Shown here: piece after piece, positions 28,014 to 36,979 of the stretch
Layout of the letters: each line of letters opens with the position of its first letter
How positions within the stretch are numbered: the first letter of the stretch is position 1
Assembly (NCBI RefSeq): GCF_004363075.1
Contig: NZ_SNYN01000019.1
Location: 1-64,000 of the forward strand
DNA from: Actinorugispora endophytica
GTDB taxonomy: Bacteria; Actinomycetota; Actinomycetes; Streptosporangiales; Streptosporangiaceae
DNA length: 64,000 nucleotides
Direction: 5' to 3'
Position numbers and translations under genes: made by a program
Notes under the pieces: model-generated
What the model saw: the letters and a program-made list of their open reading frames with translations, nothing else
Database searches by the model: none
What the model was told of the DNA's origin: nothing

Positions 28014-28050
28014 GATGAGGGGGCCGCCCGTGCCGGGCGGCCCCCTCATC
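28014..28050 (+). terminator. terminator after the SPFH operon
   Basis: Perfect 17-base arms (28014-28030 and 28034-28050, starting GATGAGGGGGCCGCCCG) around a TGC loop, 15 bases after the stop. There is no T-tract, as is usual in very G+C-rich actinomycetes. Confidence 0.8.
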
Positions 28051-28071
28051 CCTGCTCGTCCCTGCGGTTTC

Positions 28072-28139
28072 CCCGTTGATCTTGACCTTTCCGGGGTCTC
28101 GGAGACGGCTGAGACCCCGGAAAGGTCAAGATCAACGGG
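28072..28139. repeat. palindromic hairpin element, copy B of the dispersed repeat
   Basis: Perfect 29-base arms (28072-28100, 28111-28139) around the loop GGAGACGGCT. The inner part is the same as the element at 8541-8590 (TGACCTTTCCGGGGTCTC and complement), and the outer part adds GATCTTG/CAAGATC ends as in the elements at 8208 and 8298. It lies between the SPFH terminator and the stop of a small minus-strand gene. Confidence 0.85.
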
Positions 28140-28146
28140 ATGCGCC

Positions 28147-28338
28147 CTAGGCGACGCGCACCAGATCCCGGTAGCCCGAGTCGATGTCCACACCGTGGCG
28201 GGCGGCGATCTCCACCAGGTCCTCGATCTCCCCGGCCTGGGTGATGGCCAGGTCGCCGTCGCCGTTCCGGCGGGCGCGGCGCAGTGACTCCACCGCGTCG
28301 TAGATCCGCAGGTGCAGGGTGCGCATGAATTCGGTCAT
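28147..28338 (-). CDS. small hypothetical protein
   Basis: A 63-residue, probably all-helical soluble protein (MTEFMRTLHLRIYDAVESLR ... IEDLVEIAARHGVDIDSGYRD). An AGGGGATT ribosome site lies 6 bases upstream of ATG 28338, and codon use is typical. I recognise no domain. The amphipathic helices suggest a dimerising or adaptor role, but that is speculation. Confidence 0.65.
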   Translation of the reverse strand: MTEFMRTLHLRIYDAVESLRRARRNGDGDLAITQAGEIEDLVEIAARHGVDIDSGYRDLVRVA

Positions 28339-28429
28339 CTCGTAATCCCCTGTTCGTGCCGCCCGCCAATGACCCCTCAGGTCTATCGGTAGGAGGTTAA
28401 GGGAGGGTGAGGGGACGGCCGACGGACGG

Positions 28430-29119
28430 TCAGTAGTTCGTCCAGGAGTACCAGTCGCCGGAGATGTGCTCGTAGACGAAGTTTCCGTGGCCGGGCACGA
28501 ACACGTCGGTCGGCAGCGTTTCAGGGCTGTAGGCCAGTCCGGAGTCCTTGAGCAGTCCCGCGCCCTCGACGGTGAACAGGGTGACGCCCTCCTGGACGGC
28601 GGCCGTCTTGAGGGGGTAGAAGCCCGCCCACTCGCCGTCCAGCGGGACGTCGGCGGAGCCGTCCACGGTCTCGCGCACGCTCAGCAGGTCCGAGGCCGAG
28701 GCGTCGACCCTGGCCTGCAGGGGGACGTCGGTGAGGGACAGGACGACGGCGGCGAGCGCGATCAGCGGCGGGGTGAGCCAGCGCAGCCAGTGGTAGCGGA
28801 TCACCGACCGGGCCGTGGTCAGCGCGATGCCCAGGCGCAGGGCGCCCATCGCGGCCAGGACCGCGCCGCCGCCCATGCCCAGCAGGAAGCTGGGCAGGTG
28901 GCCGCCCGGCACGCTGTCCTCGTAGAGCAGGACCAGGGCGACGATGGCGCAGCTGGGCAGGTAGAGGGCTCCCGGTGGACGGGAGGCCCAGGAGATGAGC
29001 CGCTGTGCGGGGGACGGCTTGGGCGCGATGGCGATGAGCTTGGCGACCGAGTCCTCCCCCGTCCGCGGCGGTCCGCCGTTCGGCGGAGGGCCACTGGGTC
29101 CGGGATTGGCTGCGGACAT
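28430..29119 (-). CDS. hypothetical membrane protein
   Basis: A 229-residue protein with a Pro/Gly-rich N-terminus, four hydrophobic segments (LYLPSCAIVALVLLYE, LLGMGGGAVLAAMGALRLG, then WLTPPLIALAAVVLSLTDV and flanks) and an external C-terminal domain of about 95 residues ending GHGNFVYEHISGDWYSWTNY. No catalytic motif is seen. The C-terminal half (DVPLDGEWAGFYPLKTAAVQEG) looks like a small beta domain. It diverges from rnhB. Related proteins of unknown function are common in Streptosporangiales, to my recollection. Confidence 0.75.
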   Translation of the reverse strand: MSAANPGPSGPPPNGGPPRTGEDSVAKLIAIAPKPSPAQRLISWASRPPGALYLPSCAIVALVLLYEDSVPGGHLPSFLLGMGGGAVLAAMGALRLGIALTTARSVIRYHWLRWLTPPLIALAAVVLSLTDVPLQARVDASASDLLSVRETVDGSADVPLDGEWAGFYPLKTAAVQEGVTLFTVEGAGLLKDSGLAYSPETLPTDVFVPGHGNFVYEHISGDWYSWTNY

Positions 29120-29337
29120 GAGGAGAGAGCTCCCAACGAAGAAGAGACGCTCGGATGGTGTCTTGGCGGGCGGCCGCTTCCGTGGCGCGGCACCGCCTCA
29201 CAGGGAAGGAGGCCCGCGCCCGGCAGAGGCCCGCCTCTCAGGATAGAGGAGCGGCGGAGCGTGTTCGGGCCGCTTCGTCGAAGCGTCGCGCACACCACGG
29301 GCCCCCGGACGTCCCGGCCACCACTACCCTTGGCCGA

Positions 29338-30027
29338 ATGGCGAAGGCATCGGCATCCGTCCCCCCGCCCACCGACGAACTGGAGCGCGAGCTCGCGGCG
29401 GCCGGGGCGCGGCTCGTCGCGGGCGTCGACGAGGTGGGGCGCGGGGCCTGGGCGGGGCCGGTCCTGGTGTGCGCGGCGGTCACCGACGGCTCACCGGCGC
29501 CCGAAGGGCTCACCGACTCCAAGAGGCTCAGCCCCAAGCGCCGCGTCGCCATGGCGGACCTGGTCCGCCCCTGGGTGCGAGACCACGCGTTCGGGCAGGC
29601 GGAGCCCGGTGAGATCGACGAGTTCGGGATGACCGAGGCGCTGCGGCTGGCGGCCGGCCGCGCCCTGGCCGGTCTCGCGAAGCGGCCCGACGCGGTCATC
29701 CTGGACGGCAAGCACGACTACCTCGGTCGGCCCTGGGCGGTGCGCACCCAGGTCAAGGCGGACCTGACCTGCGTCAGCGTCGCGGCGGCCTCGGTCCTGG
29801 CGAAGGTGCGCCGGGACGCCGCGATGGCCGCGCTGGACGCCGAGCACCCGGGCTACGGGTTCGACACCGCCGCGGGGTATCCGTCCCCGGCGCACCGGGC
29901 CGCGCTCGCCGAGCACGGCCCCACCCCGCACCACCGGATGTCCTGGTCCTACCTCGACGACCTGCCCCGCTGGCGGCACCTGCGCGTGCGCCGCCCCGCG
30001 CCGGGCGGCCAGCTGAGCATCCTGTAG
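29338..30027 (+). CDS. rnhB: ribonuclease HII
   Basis: A 229-residue enzyme that cleaves the RNA strand of RNA-DNA hybrids and removes single misincorporated ribonucleotides from DNA. The four catalytic acids are visible: Asp31 and Glu32 in GVDEVGRG, Asp123 in ILDGK and Asp142 in KADLTCV, followed by [11 protein letters not shown]. The C-terminal [23 protein letters not shown] is typical. ATG 29338 begins just before the conserved region, so it is accepted although its ribosome site is weak. It appears monocistronic, between a membrane-protein gene and the AAA gene. Confidence 0.96.
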   Translation: MAKASASVPPPTDELERELAAAGARLVAGVDEVGRGAWAGPVLVCAAVTDGSPAPEGLTDSKRLSPKRRVAMADLVRPWVRDHAFGQAEPGEIDEFGMTEALRLAAGRALAGLAKRPDAVILDGKHDYLGRPWAVRTQVKADLTCVSVAAASVLAKVRRDAAMAALDAEHPGYGFDTAAGYPSPAHRAALAEHGPTPHHRMSWSYLDDLPRWRHLRVRRPAPGGQLSIL

Positions 30028-30243
30028 CCGGGCGGAACCCGGTGACCGGCCCGTCTTCCCGGCAGAAGGGATGAAGGGCCGTGTTCCCCGGCGGGGCAGC
30101 GGGAGGCGGGAGGGGGCGGTCCGCGCGCGACACGCGGAGCGCTCCTTACGAAACCCGCACCGCAACCGGCAGTATGGGACGGGACCAGGTCGAGCGAACG
30201 CAAGCCGGATGCATCGGGTCGTACCACGAAGGGGGCAGCCAAA

Positions 30244-32646
30244 TTGGGTCGTGGGAACGGACCCCGGGTCGCACAGCGGCCCAAGGCGTCCTCGCTGGAG
30301 AGGCTGCGCACCGCCTACTACCGCGTCCCCTTCCGGTCCAGGCTCCTGGCCGGGGTCGGAACGGTCACCGTGGCGGCCGTGGCGGCCTTCGTGGTGGACG
30401 TCCCGGTCATGGGGGCCGTCGCGGTCACGGTGGTGATCCTCGGGCTCCTGGCCGCGCTGATGCGGTCGGCCGCGGCCGTGGCCACCGCCGCGGTCTGCGT
30501 GGTGTGGGCGGTCCTGGCCTACGCGTTGTTCCTCATCCCGCTGGGCGGCGACCCCGTTCTGCTGGTGCTGCCGTTCCTGCCGCCGCTGGTGTCGCTCGCC
30601 GCCACCAGGATCACCGCGTTCCCCGTCTGGCACACCACCCTGCTGGCGCTGCTGGTCGGCTTGATCCTGGGGTTCGGGGTGGCGCTGGCCGGGATGGTCA
30701 CCGACGCGGTCCCGCCGGGGACGGGGGTGGCCGTCACCGCCGCGGCCGCCGGGGCCGCGCTGCTGTGGCGCGCGGTGGCCGGGCGCCGGCTCGCCAAGGA
30801 GATGAGCCGCTACCAGCCGAACCGCGCCGCCGTCCCGGAGCAGCGCGGCACGCCTCCCGACCGGCTGCGCTCGCGGGGGGGACGCGACGGCGGCCCCAGG
30901 GGGGAGGCCGACAGCGCCGAGCCGGTCCCGGTGGACGAGGCGCTGGCCGAACTCGAGAGCATGATCGGCCTGGACCCGGTCAAGCAGCAGGTCCGCGCGA
31001 TCGCCGCCTCCATCGAGGCGGCCCGGCTGCGCGCGGACGCCGGGTACAGCGTGGACAAGCCGCTGCGCCACCTGGTGTTCTCCGGGCCGCCGGGAACCGG
31101 GAAGACCAGCGTCGCGCGCACCCTGGCCACGATCTTCCACTCCTTCGGGCTGCTGCCGTCGGCGCGCGTGGTGGAGGCCCAGCGCGCGGACCTGGTGGGG
31201 GAGTACCTGGGCGCCACGGCCATCAAGACCAACGAGCTGGTGGACCGGGCGCTGGGCGGAGTGCTGTTCATCGACGAGGCGTACGCGCTGGTCAACGACG
31301 GGGACGGGCAGCCCGACCGGTTCGGCAACGAGGCCGTGCAGACGCTGCTGAAGCGGGCCGAGGACGACCGCGACCAGCTGGTCGTCATCCTCGCCGGGTA
31401 CGAGGACGAGATGGACCGCTTCCTGGCCTCCAACCCAGGCCTGGCCTCGCGCTTCGCCACCCGTATCACCTTTCCCAGCTACACCCCCGACGAGCTCCGG
31501 CGCATCGCCGAGGCGTTGTTCGCCCAGCGCGGCGACATCCTGGAGGCGGAGGCCGCCCCGGCGCTGCGGCTGCGCCTGGACCAGGTGGCCCAGCGGGGCG
31601 CCGTCGACGAGCTCGGCAACGGCCGGTTCGCCCGGTCCCTGGTGGAGAAGGCGGCCGAGGCCCGTGACGTGCGGGTGGTCACCCGGGGCGAGACCGGGAA
31701 GCGGCCCGGGGCCGAGGACCTGGTGACGGTGCGCCGGGCCGATATCGCCGCCGCCTACGACGCCCTCACCCGCCGCCTGCCCGGATTCGCGAAGACGCCC
31801 GACGTGACCGAGGCGCTGGCCGAACTGGACGCGATGATCGGCCTGGACCCGGTCAAACAGCAGGTCAAGGCGATCGCCGCGCAGCTGCAGGTGGCCAGGC
31901 TCCGCGAGGGGCAGGGGCTGCGCGCCCAGCCGCCGATGCGGCACTTCGTCTTCGTCGGCCCGCCGGGGACCGGTAAGACGACGGTCGCGCGCATCCTGGG
32001 CCGGGTCTTCGCCTCCCTGGGGCTGCTCAACCGGCCGGACGTGGTCGAGGCGGGCCGCGCGGACCTGGTAGGCGAGCACCTGGGAGCGACGGCGGTCAAG
32101 ACCAACAAGCTGGTGGACCGGGCGCTGGGCGGCGTCCTGTTCATCGACGAGGCGTACGCGCTGGCCAACCCGGGGTACAGCGGTGGCGACGCGTTCGGTT
32201 CGGAGGCGATCCAGACGCTGCTCAAGCGGGCCGAGGACGACCGCTCCCGGCTGGTCATCGTGCTCGCCGGCTACCCGGCCGACATGGACCGCTTCCTGGG
32301 CAGCAACGCGGGGCTGTCCTCGCGCTTCAACGTGCGGGTGGCCTTCCCCAGCTACTCTCCCGACGAGCTCACCGAGATCGCCGAACGGGTGGCCGCGGGG
32401 GCCGGAGACTCCTTCGACGGGGAGGCGCGCGAGGACCTGCGCCGCATCTTCGGCTACGTCTGCGACGAGGGGTGGATCGACGAGTTCGGCAACGGCCGGT
32501 TCGCCCGGTCGCTGTTCGAGAAGGCGTGCTCCCAGCGGGACCTGCGGGTGTCCGAGGACCTGGGCGAGGGCGCCAGCGCAGCCGAGCTCACCACGATCAC
32601 CAGCGCGGACCTGCGCGGCGCGTACGCGGAGATCACCCAGAGGTAG
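30244..32646 (+). CDS. membrane-anchored tandem AAA ATPase (CbbX/EccA-like)
   Basis: An 800-residue protein starting at TTG 30244 after an AAGGGGG site. Residues 1-190 hold several hydrophobic helices (VTVAAVAAFVVDVPVMGAVA onwards). Two AAA modules of the CbxX/CfqX family follow: Walker A FSGPPGTGKTSVARTL with Walker B VLFIDEAYAL, then Walker A FVGPPGTGKTTVARIL with Walker B VLFIDEAYAL. Each module also has the sensor and arginine region (LASRFATRITFPSYTPDELR; LSSRFNVRVAFPSYSPDELT). The first linker begins VDEALAELESMIGLDPVKQQV and the second repeats it. CbbX remodels Rubisco and EccA serves type VII secretion; neither substrate gene is adjacent, so the target is unknown. Membrane anchoring of a double CbbX-type module is unusual. 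Confidence 0.85.
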   Translation: MGRGNGPRVAQRPKASSLERLRTAYYRVPFRSRLLAGVGTVTVAAVAAFVVDVPVMGAVAVTVVILGLLAALMRSAAAVATAAVCVVWAVLAYALFLIPLGGDPVLLVLPFLPPLVSLAATRITAFPVWHTTLLALLVGLILGFGVALAGMVTDAVPPGTGVAVTAAAAGAALLWRAVAGRRLAKEMSRYQPNRAAVPEQRGTPPDRLRSRGGRDGGPRGEADSAEPVPVDEALAELESMIGLDPVKQQVRAIAASIEAARLRADAGYSVDKPLRHLVFSGPPGTGKTSVARTLATIFHSFGLLPSARVVEAQRADLVGEYLGATAIKTNELVDRALGGVLFIDEAYALVNDGDGQPDRFGNEAVQTLLKRAEDDRDQLVVILAGYEDEMDRFLASNPGLASRFATRITFPSYTPDELRRIAEALFAQRGDILEAEAAPALRLRLDQVAQRGAVDELGNGRFARSLVEKAAEARDVRVVTRGETGKRPGAEDLVTVRRADIAAAYDALTRRLPGFAKTPDVTEALAELDAMIGLDPVKQQVKAIAAQLQVARLREGQGLRAQPPMRHFVFVGPPGTGKTTVARILGRVFASLGLLNRPDVVEAGRADLVGEHLGATAVKTNKLVDRALGGVLFIDEAYALANPGYSGGDAFGSEAIQTLLKRAEDDRSRLVIVLAGYPADMDRFLGSNAGLSSRFNVRVAFPSYSPDELTEIAERVAAGAGDSFDGEAREDLRRIFGYVCDEGWIDEFGNGRFARSLFEKACSQRDLRVSEDLGEGASAAELTTITSADLRGAYAEITQR

Positions 32647-32750
32647 CGGGCCCGGCCGGTTCCCCGTAGGGGACAAATCAGGGTGGGCCGGCGAGGAAAG
32701 CCCCTGAGGACGGGGGTGCGGGGAAGGCCGCCCCTGCTAGGGTCCGGCTC

Positions 32751-33512
32751 ATGAGTCGTTCCAGCGAACCCATTCGCCAGGCCGTCATCCTCGCCGGGGG
32801 GCAGGCGACCCGCCTCCGCCCCTACACCGACACCCGCCCCAAGGCGATGGTCGAGGTCGCCGACCGGCCGATCATCGACTACCAGTTGGAATGGCTCGGT
32901 CGGCACGGAGTGGAGCACGTGGTGGTCTCCTGCGGCTACAAGGCCGAGGTACTGCGCGAACACCTCTCGGCGCGCGCCCAGGGCCCGGAGGTCACGCTCC
33001 TGGTCGAGGACGAGCCGCTGGGCCGCGGCGGCGCGCTGCGGTTCGCGGCCTCGGGGCTCAGGGACGCCGGCGCCGCCTACTTCGCCCTCAACGGCGACGT
33101 CCTGACCTGGTTCCCGCTGGACGAGTTCACCGCCTACCACCGGGACAAGGGCGGCCTGATCACCCTGGCGCTGGCCCAGTACCGAACCAGCTGGGGCATC
33201 GTGGACGTCACCGACAGCGGCCTGATCGAGGGCTTCACGCAGAGCCCGCTGCTGCCGTTCTGGATCAACGCGGGCGTCTACGTCTTCGAGCCGGAGGCCA
33301 CCCCGCTGCTGCCGGTCAAGGGGGACCACGAGTCCAGCACCTTCCCGGACCTGGCCGGTCGGGGAAAGCTGTTCGGCTACCGGATCGACGGTTTCTGGCG
33401 GGGCGTGGACACCGTCAAGGACGTCAAGGAGGCCGGCGAGCAGATCCCCGAACTCCTGGACGGAACCCTGGGCGCCCCCGCGTCCGGAGGGTCGGTATCG
33501 TCGCGTCCGTGA
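32751..33512 (+). CDS. NDP-sugar nucleotidyltransferase
   Basis: A 253-residue GT-A-fold nucleotidyltransferase that forms an NDP-sugar from a sugar-1-phosphate and NTP. It has the nucleotide-binding signature AVILAGGQATRLRPYTDTRPKAM near residue 10, metal-site NGDVL near residue 115, and INAGVYVFEP with the late catalytic Asp in FWRGVDTVKD. It resembles RmlA/GlmU-like mannose or glucose-1-phosphate enzymes, but the substrate is not determinable. It lies 104 bases after the AAA gene. Its stop overlaps the start of the phosphatase gene (GTGA), so the two are translationally coupled. Confidence 0.88.
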   Translation: MSRSSEPIRQAVILAGGQATRLRPYTDTRPKAMVEVADRPIIDYQLEWLGRHGVEHVVVSCGYKAEVLREHLSARAQGPEVTLLVEDEPLGRGGALRFAASGLRDAGAAYFALNGDVLTWFPLDEFTAYHRDKGGLITLALAQYRTSWGIVDVTDSGLIEGFTQSPLLPFWINAGVYVFEPEATPLLPVKGDHESSTFPDLAGRGKLFGYRIDGFWRGVDTVKDVKEAGEQIPELLDGTLGAPASGGSVSSRP

Positions 33513-34288
33513 CTGGACGTGAGCCGGTGCTCGGCACCGCACCCAACTTCCGCGACCTCGCCGGGTCGACGGCGGGCGGCGGCGCGCGGGTGCGCCGCGG
33601 TCTGCTGTACCGCGCGGACTCGCTGGCCCGGCTGGACGACGACGACTTCACCATCCTGTCGGGCCTCGGACTCAGGCAGGTGGTGGACCTGCGGACCGTG
33701 TTCGAGCGGGAGCGCGGCGTGGACCGGGTGCCCGACGGGGCGGAGTACGTGGTCCTGGACGTGCAGAGGAACCACTCCACCGGCGCCGACCTCGCGGCGA
33801 TCCTGTCGGACCCCGACCGGGCCCGCGCGGTCCTGGCCGACGACGGGGCCGAGCGGTTCATGCTCGAGGTGAACCGGATGCTGGTCGGCACCCGGGACGC
33901 GTGCGCCGCGTACCGGAAGCTCGTCGAGCGCGCCGCGTACGGGCCGCTGCCGCTGGTCTTCCACTGCAGTGCGGGCAAGGACCGGACCGGATGGGGAGCG
34001 GCCCTGCTGCTGGGCCTGCTGGGCGTGCCCAAGGACGACGTCCTGGAGGACTACCTGGCCAGCAACGCCAGGCTCGGCGGGCTGATGGACTGGATCATGG
34101 AGCTGGTCGGCGGTCAGGGCCTGGACCCGGCGACGGTCCGGCCGATGATCGAGGTGCGCCCCGAGTACCTGGAGGCCGCCTACGCCGAGATCGACTCGGT
34201 CTACGGCGGCTTCGACGGTTACGTGGCCGAGGGCCTGCGCCTGGACCCCGCGACCGTCGACGCCCTGCGCGAGCGGCTGCTCCACTGA
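33509..34288 (+). CDS. tyrosine-protein phosphatase (Y_phosphatase3, PtpB-like)
   Basis: A 259-residue phosphatase with the Cx5R signature FHCSAGKDRTGWGAAL (catalytic Cys, P-loop Arg). An N-terminal PNFRDLAG motif and the VDLRTVFERE region are as in MptpB-type enzymes that dephosphorylate phosphotyrosine and, in some cases, phosphoinositides. GTG 33509 overlaps the preceding stop, so a co-translated pair with the nucleotidyltransferase is likely. No signal peptide is present, so it is cytosolic or secreted by a non-Sec route. A functional link between sugar nucleotides and tyrosine dephosphorylation is plausible but only inferred. Confidence 0.9.
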   Translation: MTGREPVLGTAPNFRDLAGSTAGGGARVRRGLLYRADSLARLDDDDFTILSGLGLRQVVDLRTVFERERGVDRVPDGAEYVVLDVQRNHSTGADLAAILSDPDRARAVLADDGAERFMLEVNRMLVGTRDACAAYRKLVERAAYGPLPLVFHCSAGKDRTGWGAALLLGLLGVPKDDVLEDYLASNARLGGLMDWIMELVGGQGLDPATVRPMIEVRPEYLEAAYAEIDSVYGGFDGYVAEGLRLDPATVDALRERLLH

Positions 34289-34289
34289 G

Positions 34290-34333
34290 CCGCCCGCCGG
34301 TTGTGCGGGGCCCGGACCCCGCACCCCGGGCGG
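34290..34333. terminator. bidirectional terminator between convergent genes
   Basis: Nested arms: outer CCGCCCG (34290-34296) with CGGGCGG (34327-34333), and inner TGCGGGG (34304-34310) with CCCCGCA (34317-34323). It fills the gap between the phosphatase stop and the stop of the minus-strand gene ending at 34334. Confidence 0.7.
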
Positions 34334-35962
34334 TCAGAGCTCGTCGAGACCCTTGATCAGGGCGGACTCGTCCTCGGTGTCGCCGAGGACGCCCAGCAGC
34401 GTCTCCAGGACCGCGGACCGGGTGTGCCCGCGGTCGAGCAGCCGCTGGACCGCGCGCCACAGGTTGGGAGGGTCGCCCTTCCACAGCCGTTCGGCCAGCC
34501 GCTCGTGTGCGGCCAGGGCCTCCTCGTCGACCGGGTCGAGGATCTCCTCGGCCGGCTCGGGGACAGCGCTGTGCCGACCCCTGGTCCGGGGCGGGACGTC
34601 GTACGCGTCGAAGTGGTCCAGCCGCAGCAGCGCGCGCCGCCCGGCCGCGGTCGTGGGGTCGAACCCGTCCTCGTCCAGCCCCGTCGTCACGTCCACCAGC
34701 GGGAAGGCGAACATCCGGCGGGGCAGCGCGGACAGGTCCCCGTCGGGCAGCAACCGGTTCAGCACCTCGCGGCGCAGCCCGAACGTGGACGAGGGGTCCC
34801 AGTAGGACTCGGTGAACACGGCCGTGGCCTCCCACACCGCGTCGACCGTCGCGTGCAGCGCGATCTCGGGCAGGCCCTGGAACGGCCCGGCCCAGCGGAT
34901 CCACGCGGCCAGGACGTGCGGCATCGCCTCCTGCTCCTCGGGCAGCAGCACCACCCGCCGCGGCAGCCACTCCAGCATGAACGTCTCCACCTTGCGCGGG
35001 CTCACCCGCAGCGGGCGGCCGAAGTCGGCGTCGCAGCCGTAGTCGATGATGTGCTCGGCGCAGCGTCCGGCGGCGTAGCTGTCGGACAGGTCGGCGGCGG
35101 CGTCAGAGGCGAGGAAGCGCGCGGCCAGGGTGGCGCGGCGGTCCCGCCGCCACGATCCCGCCCTGCCCGGCTCCTCCCGGGGCAGCACGCGTGCCCGCGC
35201 GCGGATGAACGCCAGCAGCGAGGTCAGGGCGCGGCCCGGTTCGTACCCCGGGTCCTCCTCCGCGGTGGCGGCCACCAGCCGGTCGGTCCGTTCGATCGCC
35301 GCGTTCAGCAGGGTGTGCGCCCGCTCGAGGGAGAGCGGGGCGAAGGACGCCATCGGGTTGGCGTCGGCCTCCTCGGTGCAGTGCCGCAGCAGCCGGTCGA
35401 CCTTGGTACTGACCCACGCGTCGCGCAGGATGCCTCCGGAGTTGTGGTCGATGACGGTGATCAGCGCGTGCTCGGTGTCCTCGGCGTCGTAGTCGCGCTC
35501 GTAGCGGTAGGTGCACACGAGTTCGTCGGTGTCGCCGAACCTGGACCGGGACACGTAGGCCTCGACGGGGCGGGCGGTGTTGGGGGAGGACGCCCACCGG
35601 GGACGGGCGATACCGCGCTCCACCAGTTCTCGCGCGCCGCGTCCGGCCTTCATCCGGTGCCGGTGGCTGGCGCCCAGAGAGGCGACGCCGGTGAGAAGGG
35701 CCAGCGCCGCGGGGGTGGCGTCGCGGCGGGCGTAGTCGAGCAGGCCTTCGCCGATCAGGCGGTTGGCGTCGATCCCGTGGACGCGCGGCCCCTGCCAGGA
35801 GCCCAGGAGTTCACTGACGACGAGCTCGGCGTCGAGCGCGTGCCGCATCGCCAGCAGGGCCCGGGACGTGCGCAGCATCCCGGCGAACACCTCGTCGGGC
35901 GGCGGCGCGGAGCCCGGTTCGAGAGGAGGGGACGGTAGTGACACCCAACGAGGGTATGACAA
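34334..35962 (-). CDS. large protein of unknown function
   Basis: A 542-residue soluble, mostly helical protein with no signal peptide or membrane segment. I recognise no domain. Conspicuous regions are a short beta patch (DELVCTYRYERDYDAEDTEHALITVIDHNSGGILRD split by turns) around residues 145-185, SYAAGRCAEHIIDYGCDADF near 290, and an acidic C-terminus (EPAEEILDPVDEEALAAHERLAERL ending IKGLDEL). The middle CDYG and HIIDYG segments hint at a small conserved core. It stands alone between convergent and divergent neighbours. Homologues are, as far as I recall, restricted to actinobacteria. No function is offered. Confidence 0.75.
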   Translation of the reverse strand: MSYPRWVSLPSPPLEPGSAPPPDEVFAGMLRTSRALLAMRHALDAELVVSELLGSWQGPRVHGIDANRLIGEGLLDYARRDATPAALALLTGVASLGASHRHRMKAGRGARELVERGIARPRWASSPNTARPVEAYVSRSRFGDTDELVCTYRYERDYDAEDTEHALITVIDHNSGGILRDAWVSTKVDRLLRHCTEEADANPMASFAPLSLERAHTLLNAAIERTDRLVAATAEEDPGYEPGRALTSLLAFIRARARVLPREEPGRAGSWRRDRRATLAARFLASDAAADLSDSYAAGRCAEHIIDYGCDADFGRPLRVSPRKVETFMLEWLPRRVVLLPEEQEAMPHVLAAWIRWAGPFQGLPEIALHATVDAVWEATAVFTESYWDPSSTFGLRREVLNRLLPDGDLSALPRRMFAFPLVDVTTGLDEDGFDPTTAAGRRALLRLDHFDAYDVPPRTRGRHSAVPEPAEEILDPVDEEALAAHERLAERLWKGDPPNLWRAVQRLLDRGHTRSAVLETLLGVLGDTEDESALIKGLDEL

Positions 35963-36054
35963 GGCATGTGGAAGCCAGGGCGATTCGGCCGGGTCGCGCG
36001 GTTCGGGCTCGCGGCCGGGCCCGCCCCGTCGGCCAGGGGCGGGCCAGGCCGGGT

Positions 36055-36306
36055 TCAGCTCAAGCGGTCATGGTCGCCTGGACGGGGCCGTGCCGCGGAC
36101 GGGGGTTCGGATTTGACCAGTGCCCGGAGGTGCTCCCGGGCGACGCGTTCGACGAGACGGGGAGTGACCTCGAACCCGAGATGCTCGGCGCATCTCCAGG
36201 TGTCGGTGACGCAGCGCTCCACCGACCGCTGCGGAAGCGACTTGAACTCCATTCGCAATCGAATGATTACTCTCTGTAAGTCGACGGGCTGATAGGTCCT
36301 GAGCAT
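36055..36306 (-). CDS. small three-helix-bundle protein
   Basis: About 83 residues from ATG 36306 (MLRTYQPVDLQRVIIRLRME); the open frame extends upstream but is basic low complexity there. The pattern FKSLPQRSVERCVTDTWRCAEHLG then VTPRLVERVAREHLRALV is typical of small actinobacterial three-helix-bundle dimerisation proteins. These are generally of unknown function; no enzyme motif is present. It lies downstream of an AT-richer intergenic region and convergent to nothing, next to the large unknown gene on the same strand. Confidence 0.6.
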   Translation of the reverse strand: MLRTYQPVDLQRVIIRLRMEFKSLPQRSVERCVTDTWRCAEHLGFEVTPRLVERVAREHLRALVKSEPPSAARPRPGDHDRLS

Positions 36307-36979
36307 CCGCGCACGCCCCCTCTGGAATCGGCCTCGACGGTGACCACCATCCATTTCACAACGTCGAAACAGGGTGTCAAGGCCTGACTGCACAGGTCTT
36401 ACTCTGCCTTTGTGTCACCATGGGTGCTTCCAGGCCGTTTCGTGCCCCGGACGCGATCGAAGTGTGCTCTTCGGCGGAGCCGCGTCCGTTCCGGGGGGTG
36501 GTGGAGAGGCGGGGGAAGGAGAAAGGACGTGTTTCGGTTTTCGGTCGGATCCGAATCCGCTGCCGAGCGCGTCCCCAATGGGGCGTTCATCCTGGTGAAG
36601 GTGCGGTTTTCCAGGAAAGAGATGACCGAAATGGTCGAACCTTCCATATCCTGGTGAGTTAACGCATATTATTTACTTTCCGCGAGCGCCGTGGGCCGGA
36701 CGCCTCGGCCGGACCGGCGTGATCAGGCCGTGGTGTCCTATGCTGAGGCGGTGCGGTGGCAGGCGAGAGCGCAGTCCGGTCCGGTCCCCGGCGCCAGGCG
36801 GTCTCCCGTCCGGACCGTGCGGAACGAGGGGATGGTCACCGCGATCGCCGGCCGGACGCGTGCGTGGTCGGACGTATGCAGTGCTTCCGGCATATGCGGT
36901 GGCCGCCGGCGCGCCGTATGCGTTCAACAGTCATAAATCCCCCTATGGCCACGGGGAAAGGACCCCGGAGGTGTCACCG
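36307..36979. other. long intergenic region with an AT-rich patch
   Basis: No credible gene; short open frames (for example 36412-36657) are basic and lack ribosome sites. The stretch 36640-36680 (ATATCC, GTTAACGCATATTATTTAC) is unusually AT-rich for this genome and is the best place for promoters of the downstream phosphatase. A GGAGGTG site at about 36967 serves the next start. Confidence 0.5.

Noticed and set aside
29491-32676. 1061-codon minus-strand frame opposite rnhB and the AAA gene
   Set aside because: Shadow; Walker motifs and RNase HII acids lie on the plus strand.
36412-36657. 81-codon open frame in the gap before the PP2C phosphatase
   Set aside because: Arg/Ser-rich with no ribosome site or known relatives; several overlapping frames are equally open.
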